Positions 59,201 through 64,000 of a DNA stretch of 64,000 nucleotides are shown piece by piece. The position numbers and the translations under genes were made by a program. Source of the stretch: Triatoma infestans (taxonomy: Eukaryota > Arthropoda > Insecta > Hemiptera > Reduviidae). The notes below the pieces were generated by a model. It ran no database searches and was not told the DNA's origin. It saw only the letters and a program-made list of their open reading frames with translations. The stretch's first letter is position 1; each line of letters starts with the position of its first letter. The stretch covers positions 67,539 to 131,538 of the forward strand of contig JAAEAF010006373.1 in the NCBI GenBank assembly GCA_011037195.1, in the 5' to 3' direction.

Positions 59201-60405
59201 CCTTATGGATGAGTGCAGTGGGTTGTCGGCAGTCTAAAATGCTCATTGGGGGCCCGGACGGAGCTTTGAGCAGTGGGGTCCGATGTCTTTCACGGACCTC
59301 CCTCAGGTATCTGGTTGGATTCCTCACTGGGCATTGTGGTTTAAGGAGACATCTCTATATAATGGGACTTGTGCCTGACCCTTTTTGTAGAGTTTGTGAA
59401 ACTGAGGAGGAAACACCCATGCATTTGATGACGAATTGTTTGGGTTGTGAGGAGATTAGGTTTAGGACCTTCGGCCGGAATAGGATGTCGGTAGAGGATC
59501 TTAAGCTGTGTCCTTTTAAGGTTTTGGTCCGATTTGTTCGGTCTGTTGTGAAACTTAGATGGTTAAAACCTGGGCCTGGATTTTCATTCTAGTCCCAGTG
59601 GTAGGTATTCTTTAGGGGCAGCTATATGGGCCCGAGGGGACTTTGGATAGCGTAGGGTTTACTTCCCTCCCCTTTTGGGAATAATAATAATAATAATTGT
59701 AATAGTATCGCAAACAGACATATTTTCTATCAATGACAACCCTGTTATATTGCTCCTTATCAAGTCAATAACACTATTTCCTTTACTACCTAAATATGTA
59801 TAATTTCCCTCCTTATCACCTATACTTCTCCCATTAATTAAAAATAAATTATAATTTTCCATGATATTAACCAATTTTGAGTCTTTAATGTTTTCCGTGC
59901 TGTCTACCGAGGATCTAATTGAGTAAAGAAAAGTATTTTCAAAAATTTCGTTAAAACTATTGTTTAAATTGGCAACTCGGCAATTGAAATCTCCTCCAAT
60001 ACATAAATTTATTCTACATAATTAAGAGATATATGGTATAATAATGAATCTAATTTTAATAAGACTTGTTCATAATCAATATTAGGTTGAAAATAAATAT
60101 TACCTACAATTATTTTTGTGTCTATGGTTTCTATTTGTAATAAATATCCAGTTGTTGGTAATATTAATACATTCATGATTATTCTCTTTTTAAACTAACA
60201 TGACCAAACCGCCACTTGGGCGGTCCGGTTTATGTTCTCTGACAGCAGGGCCGAATATAGAGACATAATCAGATTCTAAAAAATAGAATTCTGGGATATC
60301 TGTTAGCCAAGTTTCCGTCAAACTTTTGAATAGAAACCTTATTTGAAAATTTTTTAAATTAAACAAATTTGAAAAACCATTAATATTCCAGAAAAACATT
60401 TTACA

Positions 60406-60447
<42 letters not shown>

Positions 60448-63400
60448 GTAATTTGGACTGTAAACAATTTTTTTTTGGAAATTTAACAGATTTAGTATCT
60501 TTTAACTTTACTTTTTTATGACGAAGAGGCGAAGAATTATCGATATTCTTATGCTACTTTTAATATGAAAGTACAAGTAAGAATATACCACTAAATGAAA
60601 CATTCACACAACTTTCCCTTACTCCACTTAATACAATTATATATAAAGTGACAAATTTTCTTTAAACTTCAAATTTTGCTCATTTGTGCTAACATAAATA
60701 TAGCGGTTGGGGAGGGAGTACCAAGGTACCAACCCAGGTTGGAAGGGAAGTGAAGAGGGTGCCAATATCATTGAACTTTCACAGATTTGAAATTTAACGT
60801 CACAAATATTTCAAATAAAAGTGGTATATTTTTATCTTTGCATTAAGAACTCCAAGTTTAAAGAAAACTGTAACCGTTTTCGAGAAAATTCCAAAACTCA
60901 AAAACACCTATTCTGTAAAATCGCACTCTGGTTAAAATTTTATTTAAATTTGGAATTCTCTCAAAGCTTCTAATGTGTATTAATATTATATATGTGCTAA
61001 AACCTGTATTGTGTTGAACTGGTACTTTAGTGGAAAGCATAGAGTTCTCTCTTCCCCTCAAAAACCACCAAAAATAAATTTTTCCGATAAAATGTTGCAA
61101 GTAAAAGTGATAGGTATTTATGAATTACGAGTAAGTTTAAATAAAATCGAGAAAGAATGGAAACTTGAAAAATCATTCAGTAAAATCGCACTTCCGGTTG
61201 AGGTTTTTAATCGAAACCATTGTGTCAGATGCAATGATGATATCTAAACAGAATACCAAGTTCGAGCTTCCGGGATTTGTCGTTTCTGAGATACATTATT
61301 TGCACATACAGACCCACACATAGACATTCGTTAAGAACAATTTTTCAAACCAGGGGATCTCAAAACATGTATTTCCAGTGAAAACTTGTCACAATTGCAA
61401 CACTTCCTCTTACTAGGAGTAAGAGAAAGTAAAATCAGAGATAAATGGGTATTTATATCCGAGGCCATTTATTTAGATATAAATAGATATTAGACATATG
61501 AAGGCAGATAAAGCCAAAACTACAGAGACCCAAAAGATTTATTGTAGCTTGTCTAGTTGTCAGTGTATGAAGAGTATGTGAAGTGTACAATGTGTCCGAA
61601 AAATAAACAATGTAATGGAAGCTTGTGTTTGTCTTGGCTGCACTAAATCAAAGCACATTACAAACGCTCTACAGGCTCTATGGTAGTGTGTTACTCTATA
61701 ATAATGCTGTTCGGGTTTTAGGGTGCTGTAATCACAAATATACCAAGATCTCACTAATCGACTTCAGATTATGTGTAAGACATATTATTGAGCCACTAAC
61801 TATAAAATAGCTAAATATCAATGTACTTGTTTGCTACTCGAAAAATAATGGAAGCAGGGTGAACTTTTAACAAAGCGCTAGACTACAATACCGCATATGC
61901 AAATGTCTTTTACTGCAAGTGAATTAACACAACAGATCCTTGTATAATATAAAATCAGATGTCTTCCAAGTGTAACAAGAAGATCGTAATTCGTAATTAT
62001 TTGCAATAAACATGTTTTCGCTTCTTTATTTGTTCTTTGCTGACTACATTACAGACGATATCGGACCTTAGCCTCCCCAACTACTCTTCTCCACTCCTCT
62101 CTATCCTGAACCAACCGTCTTCACATTCTCCTTCAAAATTCCTGAAGTCTTGCTCACTTCATCAATCCAGCCAAGCGCGAGCACCTTCTCGTTTAGACTG
62201 GCCAGTGATCTGCCTCTTGGGAATTCTTCCTTCTTCAGTCCTCACCAGGAGACCAACTCTCAGTGCCCTAGGCGTAACTATAGTTATTAGCGTCTGCTTT
62301 CTATATTATTCTTTTAGCTCCTGATTAGACTTTTTCTACGTTCGTTATGCTGCCTTAAGGAATCAAATATCTTCCTTTCCCAGAAACTAAGAAGCCGCAC
62401 ATCTTCCTTTGTTAGCGTCCAGGGTTCGCTGCTATTCGTGAAGATCGTCATTAGCTTGATTTCCCTAAAAGCCACTATCAGCAATGACGAGCAGCATTCG
62501 CTTCCAGCTGCTCTCCGAGTTTTATATCTACAAATACTTCATTTTTCCAGATGAATCGAACTGATCTAGAAGTAGAAGAGAAATCAAGAAGTACCTTTAT
62601 CAATATAACCGAATACCTTTAAGAATAGCGTCTGTTCCAGCCACCTAGCAATGATAGATGACATGTTAGCCAACTCTTGTTAATATCTAGGCGTATAGAA
62701 GCTGCACAGAGTACTTAAGTGCCTACAACAATATAACCGAATACCTCTTAGAATAGCGTCTGTTCCAGCCACCTAGCAATGATAGATGAAATTTTAACCA
62801 ACTTTTGTTAATAACTAGGCATACAGAAGCTGCGCGAAAATATTAGGGAAGTCTTGGGGTGCTGGAAGAAAGGGGGCTTTGTGTTAACAAAAGTAAATGC
62901 GAATTTTTTAAAAGCCAAATTAAATATTGCGAGCATTTGATCGACCGCGCAGAATTACACAAAAGTGAAGAAAAGATCAGAGCAATTAAGGATATTCTAA
63001 AGCCAAGTATATCAGAGAATTAAAATCGTTTCTCGATCTTATGAATTATTACCCTAAATACTTGAACTTATTAACAATTCTAAATTTCCATAAAGTACTT
63101 ATAATCGATGGAATTGGAATGCTGATTGCGACAAAGCATTCAATGAAGTTAAAAATATGTTTGGATCAGATTTCGTATTGATGTATTTTGACCCAACCAA
63201 ACTAGGCTGCGATGCTTCCCCATATGGAATAGGAGCCACGCTCTCCTATATTACTTTAGAAGGAGATTAGACAAGCTACAAGTGAGCGTCAGGATCTTAT
63301 CCAAAGTTCTGATGAAAAACATTTGAGTTTCCGGGATGAGACCGCGTCAGTGGCTCGCGATATCAACCCGGAAAATCGGCGTTTTTCATGTAAATGACCG

Positions 63401-64000
63401 CGGAAACATAAAAGATCATAAAAGTTCTGATGTTTACATGAATGCCTCGACTGAATGAAACGCGAATAAGGACTTAAACCCCTATTTTATGAAGACGGAA
63501 TGTTGATATGGGGAAGTGAGTTTTTATACCAGTAAACCTCGGGGTAAGGTATTAGCAGATTTGCAAATTGTGCATTTGGGAGAGCCGAAGGGTGAAAGAG
63601 CTGCAAGGTCATGTTTGGTGGCCAAGTACTGACAGCAACGTTGAGATCATTGAAAAGTGAAACAAGGCTAATCATGTCAATTGTGGCGGCGAGCATCTAA
63701 TCGAAATGGGACTCATCATGGGAATGGCCAGATTATCATATATTACCACTGATAATGACAAAGAGTGCACCCAGGAACTGCATGCAACATCTACCACTGC
63801 ATTGTTCAAACCTTTCTTTTATTCTTGTCCCTTATTACTTTTACAATGTAACAAATATTTGTGAAGTAGTTTGCATTACTAACCTCTTCAATAATTCTTC
63901 TCATTGCCTCTCTTGGTGCATCTTCATAATTAAGAGGGTCAACTGAAAGTAATTTTAAACTTCGCTCTTTTCCATTAGGACAAATAGCATAAACATCAGT
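38210..64000 (-). CDS. OPLAH: 5-oxoprolinase, 21 exons in window, N-terminus beyond right edge
   Basis: Exons in order: 63884-64000 (partial), 54490-54681, 47581-47837, 47213-47375, 46958-47043, 46557-46749, 45863-46123, 45668-45787, 45391-45592, 45021-45243, 43509-43650, 42900-43180, 42676-42823, 42464-42576, 41712-41985, 41362-41606, 41142-41253, 40837-41061, 40333-40576, 40085-40182, 38210-38263. They total 3750 nt (1249 aa plus stop; human protein 1288 aa) with every phase consistent. The enzyme opens 5-oxo-L-proline to L-glutamate using ATP, in the cytosol, as part of glutathione turnover. Hydantoinase A-type half: [55 protein letters not shown]. Hydantoinase B-type half: [67 protein letters not shown]. 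Introns of 6.6 and 9.2 kb are packed with mobile elements. Confidence 0.97.
38590..39120. repeat. Copy of anonymous dispersed repeat (OPLAH intron)
   Basis: It has TGTGAAACGCCCACACGACT, a GTCGTACTTCCGACCAACCG block and AAGAAATCGTTGGAGCCGAG. Order matches the 2990-3935 copy. Noncoding. Confidence 0.55.
39628..39757. repeat. Possible SINE fragment with A/T tails
   Basis: GC-rich body between a T-run (39630) and an A-run (39748). Shares GGTAATGCACTGAGAAGGTT with 26320-26345. Too decayed to show pol III boxes. Confidence 0.35.
40085..40182 (-). CDS. OPLAH: OPLAH exon
   Basis: It encodes [20 protein letters not shown] and [12 protein letters not shown]. Small exon, phases 1 and 0, GTTAGT donor. 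Confidence 0.95.
40333..40576 (-). CDS. OPLAH: OPLAH exon
   Basis: It encodes [40 protein letters not shown] and [38 protein letters not shown] is near-invariant. Confidence 0.97.
40837..41061 (-). CDS. OPLAH: OPLAH exon
   Basis: It encodes [40 protein letters not shown] and [38 protein letters not shown] is conserved. Confidence 0.97.
41142..41253 (-). CDS. OPLAH: OPLAH exon
   Basis: It encodes [20 protein letters not shown] and [34 protein letters not shown] is a family block. Confidence 0.96.
41362..41606 (-). CDS. OPLAH: OPLAH exon
   Basis: It encodes [40 protein letters not shown] and [27 protein letters not shown]...V and DYMDDGSPI are conserved. Confidence 0.97.
41712..41985 (-). 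CDS. OPLAH: OPLAH exon ([10 protein letters not shown])
   Basis: It encodes [40 protein letters not shown] and [37 protein letters not shown] is the best known motif of the B half. Confidence 0.97.
42464..42576 (-). CDS. OPLAH: OPLAH exon
   Basis: It encodes [20 protein letters not shown] and [39 protein letters not shown] is a core hydantoinase B motif. Confidence 0.97.
42676..42823 (-). CDS. OPLAH: OPLAH exon
   Basis: It encodes [40 protein letters not shown] and [25 protein letters not shown] and [11 protein letters not shown] are invariant blocks. Confidence 0.97.
42900..43180 (-). CDS. OPLAH: OPLAH exon (junction to hydantoinase B half)
   Basis: It encodes [60 protein letters not shown] and [40 protein letters not shown] opens the hydantoinase B-type domain. 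Confidence 0.96.
43509..43650 (-). CDS. OPLAH: OPLAH exon with duplicated acceptor
   Basis: It encodes [20 protein letters not shown] and [25 protein letters not shown].....V...RVRG.G is conserved. An 18 bp direct copy of the acceptor and first exon bases lies 26 bases upstream. Only the inner site keeps frame. Confidence 0.95.
43637..43680. repeat. Direct duplication of a splice acceptor
   Basis: ATTCTCGTTCGTATCTAG occurs at 43637-43654 and again at 43663-43680. On the minus strand each copy offers CTAG followed by ATACGAACGAGAAT. Confidence 0.9.
43690..45020 (-). other. OPLAH intron, no clear feature
   Basis: The part at 44000-44560 is less AT-rich and repeat-like, with TATCTCAGGTATTTTCCAGC (44126-44145) faintly recalling the 3' part of the ribozyme repeat. 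No motif is strong enough to call. Confidence 0.4.
45021..45243 (-). CDS. OPLAH: OPLAH exon
   Basis: It encodes [40 protein letters not shown] and [30 protein letters not shown] is conserved. Ends in LKR at a GTATAC donor, phase 2. Confidence 0.95.
45391..45592 (-). CDS. OPLAH: OPLAH exon (GGAGGQHAC)
   Basis: It encodes [40 protein letters not shown] and [20 protein letters not shown]. This is the glycine-rich end of the hydantoinase A half. Confidence 0.97.
45668..45787 (-). CDS. OPLAH: OPLAH exon
   Basis: It encodes [20 protein letters not shown] and [20 protein letters not shown]. 40 codons with phase-0 borders. MCRPIR is a family block. Confidence 0.95.
45863..46123 (-). CDS. OPLAH: OPLAH exon
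   Basis: It encodes [40 protein letters not shown] and [36 protein letters not shown] is conserved. Confidence 0.97.
46557..46749 (-). CDS. OPLAH: OPLAH exon (DMGGTSTDV nucleotide-binding motif)
   Basis: It encodes [40 protein letters not shown] and [20 protein letters not shown] and [12 protein letters not shown] are the ATP-binding motifs of the hydantoinase A half. Confidence 0.97.
46958..47043 (-). CDS. OPLAH: OPLAH exon
   Basis: It encodes [20 protein letters not shown] and [16 protein letters not shown] is a hydantoinase A hallmark. 86 nt, phase 0 to 2. Confidence 0.96.
47213..47375 (-). CDS. OPLAH: OPLAH exon
   Basis: It encodes [40 protein letters not shown] and [30 protein letters not shown] is conserved. 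Confidence 0.97.
47581..47837 (-). CDS. OPLAH: OPLAH exon
   Basis: It encodes [40 protein letters not shown] and MHSY. VLYEE..EVD.R and [10 protein letters not shown] are family blocks. Phase 0 to 2. Confidence 0.96.
47971..49068. repeat. TATG tetranucleotide array (~1.1 kb)
   Basis: Mostly (TATG)n on the plus strand. The first half has TATGCATG variants with scattered base losses. From about 48505 a higher-order unit TATGTATGTATTG repeats in runs (about 48530-48620 and 48750-48860), and the last 110 bases are pure. Because 4 is not a multiple of 3 and TATG gives no stop, long false open frames (MYVC, HTYI repeats) appear on both strands. Lies in an OPLAH intron. Confidence 0.97.
49070..50390. 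other. OPLAH intron, nothing recognised
   Basis: AT-rich with no conserved frame. An open frame runs out of the tetranucleotide array into unique DNA but carries no motif. Confidence 0.4.
50391..50417. repeat. (TAA)n microsatellite before LINE
   Basis: About nine TAA units end a few bases before the LINE-like sequence begins. (TAA)n is also the tail of the LINE ending at 59695. Confidence 0.85.
50430..53561 (+). mobile_element. Decayed non-LTR retrotransposon with endonuclease, RT and RNase H
   Basis: In order, over several frames: endonuclease end ([12 protein letters not shown] near 50850-50878, [20 protein letters not shown] near 50905-50965), a pre-RT block ([20 protein letters not shown]), fingers and palm ([57 protein letters not shown]), GNADDIIII in place of YADD (52303-52329), and RNase H ([17 protein letters not shown] near 53270-53320). 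The RNase H puts it in the I/Jockey-like group. At least five frameshifts and an internal deletion in the endonuclease make it dead. It sits in an OPLAH intron, on the opposite strand. Confidence 0.85.
53725..53779. repeat. (TA)n microsatellite
   Basis: Two TATATA runs separated by ATTTACATAATATATAATTT. Low-complexity. Confidence 0.85.
53780..54012 (-). mobile_element. tRNA-derived SINE, second family, minus orientation
   Basis: Read in reverse it starts near GTGCTTTTCGTGCGAGAAC, with CTCAGGATTCGATTCCCGTG as a B box, and ends GGGCTATTGCGCC before the TA repeat. A box is less clear. Confidence 0.5.
54060..54300 (-). mobile_element. tRNA-derived SINE, third family, minus orientation
   Basis: In reverse it begins GGGGATTAGCTCGGCGGGAG (A-box-like TAGCTCGGCGGGAG), with TTTCTGGGTTCGAGTCCCAT as a B box, then a body with TTAGATTTTCTCTTCCC and CGGAGGCCGGCAGTGCACTG. 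Shares that body with the copy at 9342-9552. Next to an OPLAH exon at 54490. Confidence 0.7.
54490..54681 (-). CDS. OPLAH: OPLAH exon ([12 protein letters not shown])
   Basis: It encodes [40 protein letters not shown] and RPKIFDL. This block is nearly invariant in 5-oxoprolinases. Borders TTTGTAG and GTAAGT. Confidence 0.97.
54787..54915 (-). mobile_element. Truncated ribozyme repeat unit, locus F
   Basis: The 3' half of the unit (TTGTTGTGGTGGTTGGTTCC through CATTTTGTGGCCATTGACCG and GTTTCGGG on the plus strand) is complete up to GAAA, then jumps to GTGTGACAGTGTGACAACAC. The CTGATGA and helix II half is deleted, so no ribozyme remains. Confidence 0.6.
55380..57982 (-). mobile_element. LINE B, 3' part (reverse transcriptase and C-terminus)
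   Basis: Minus-strand blocks in order: [13 protein letters not shown] (end of endonuclease, near 57970), [75 protein letters not shown] with intact YADD (near 56560-56600), [20 protein letters not shown], and a C-terminal [12 protein letters not shown] cysteine-type block. Several frame breaks. No RNase H seen. LINE A is inserted in it at 57983. Confidence 0.8.
57996..59695 (+). mobile_element. LINE A, 5'-truncated, inserted in LINE B
   Basis: It starts inside the RT thumb ([30 protein letters not shown], then a stop), continues [20 protein letters not shown], an RNase H domain ([21 protein letters not shown], frameshift near 58885, [34 protein letters not shown]) and a CCHC-type end ([20 protein letters not shown]). 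A (TAA)n tail ends at 59695. The 13 bp duplication ATTGTAATAGTAT flanks it (57983-57995, 59696-59708). Same group as the element at 50430-53561. Confidence 0.9.
59709..60400 (-). mobile_element. LINE B, 5' part (endonuclease)
   Basis: Minus-strand [40 protein letters not shown] and [11 protein letters not shown] are the N-terminal blocks of an apurinic-type endonuclease. [17 protein letters not shown] then VCDTITI stop at the insertion of LINE A and continue at 57982. Confidence 0.8.
60407..60446. repeat. (ATT)n microsatellite
   Basis: About 13 ATT units directly upstream of the LINE B 5' end. On the minus strand this is (AAT)n. Confidence 0.9.
60600..61435. repeat. Copy of anonymous dispersed repeat family
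   Basis: Most complete of the copies: CACAACTTTCCCTTACTCC, GTAACCGTTTTCGAGAAAA, AAAATCGCACTTCCGGTTGA, GGGATCTCAAAACATGTATT then TCCAGTGAAAACTTG, and CTCTTACTAGGAGTAAGAGA at the end. OPLAH intron. Confidence 0.65.
61440..62030. other. OPLAH intron, nothing recognised
   Basis: Unique-looking DNA of mixed composition. No conserved frame on either strand. Confidence 0.35.
62040..62480 (-). mobile_element. 3' end of a third LINE type (relic)
   Basis: Minus strand gives [29 protein letters not shown] and [23 protein letters not shown] in three frames. The W.DE........A.DRE.WR..V.EAK ending is typical of RTE-like and related LINE reverse transcriptase C-termini. Broken by frameshifts. Confidence 0.6.
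62560..63270 (+). mobile_element. Gypsy-type pol relic with internal duplication
   Basis: Plus strand shows [14 protein letters not shown] (twice), then [20 protein letters not shown] with [20 protein letters not shown], a broken NYYPK block, and [20 protein letters not shown] across a frameshift. These are the RT thumb and connection to RNase H of Ty3/Gypsy elements. Stops and frameshifts show it is dead. Confidence 0.75.
62610..62835. repeat. Tandem duplication inside the Gypsy relic
   Basis: CAATATAACCGAATACCT..TAGAATAGCGTCTGTTCCAGCC with the following 60 bases occurs at about 62608-62705 and 62727-62825, with a period near 118-120 bases and a few differences. Confidence 0.8.
63275..63883. 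other. OPLAH intron, includes CAACCCGG repeat block
   Basis: ATATCAACCCGGAAAATCGG and GTTTTTCATGTAAATGACCG with CGGAAAC (63360-63405) match 31255-31310. The remainder shows no recognisable feature. Confidence 0.4.
63884..64000 (-). CDS. OPLAH: OPLAH exon (N-terminal, cut by window edge)
   Basis: It encodes [20 protein letters not shown] and [22 protein letters not shown] is the end of the GGTFTDV nucleotide-binding motif near the N-terminus. GTTAGT donor, phase 0. Confidence 0.95.

Overview
The window looks like AT-rich nuclear DNA of an arthropod, most probably an insect. The basis is the intron-rich gene structure (short exons with GT/AG borders), insect-like protein sequences (the NMDA receptor tail runs into a [12 protein letters not shown] module), and a dense load of LINEs, SINEs, Gypsy relics and hammerhead-ribozyme repeats. 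The species cannot be fixed from sequence. A hemipteran is only a guess.

Four protein genes were assembled exon by exon, all on the minus strand. (1) STK40, 2023-8678: nine exons, 509 aa, a pseudokinase with an HRDLKLGN loop and TNF in place of DFG. (2) Nmdar1, 16560-24635: 17 exons, 927 aa, the obligate glycine-binding NMDA receptor subunit, from signal peptide to cytoplasmic tail. An extra candidate 3' terminal exon lies at 14475-14537. (3) The C-terminal part of a RecQ5-like helicase, 29162-33122: four exons ending in an SRI-like domain, with no helicase exons found. (4) 5-oxoprolinase (OPLAH), from 38210 past the window end: 21 exons in the window, 1249 codons, lacking only the extreme N-terminus. 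Exon lengths and phases are mutually consistent in all four. The genes look functionally unrelated and there is no sign of an operon.

The rest is intergenic and intronic DNA full of repeats. The most interesting are about six copies of a short repeat carrying a type I hammerhead ribozyme (helix I CATC/GATG, core CTGANGA, helix II GGGC/GCCC, GAAA, palindromic helix III ACCGGT, cleavage after GTC). Three loci are head-to-head inverted dimers flanked by 10-12 bp direct repeats. A second ribozyme-bearing family, with a 7 bp helix II, is at 10392-10432. This fits Penelope-like or retrozyme-like retroelements, but no reverse transcriptase of that class is in the window.

The OPLAH introns hold a 1.1 kb TATG tetranucleotide array (47971-49068), a decayed RNase H-bearing LINE (50430-53561), tRNA-derived SINEs, and a LINE-in-LINE nest (55380-60400) with a 13 bp target-site duplication. 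A Gypsy relic lies at 62560-63270 and another at the left edge. A roughly 1 kb anonymous repeat family recurs at least eight times. No tRNA, rRNA or CRISPR was seen.
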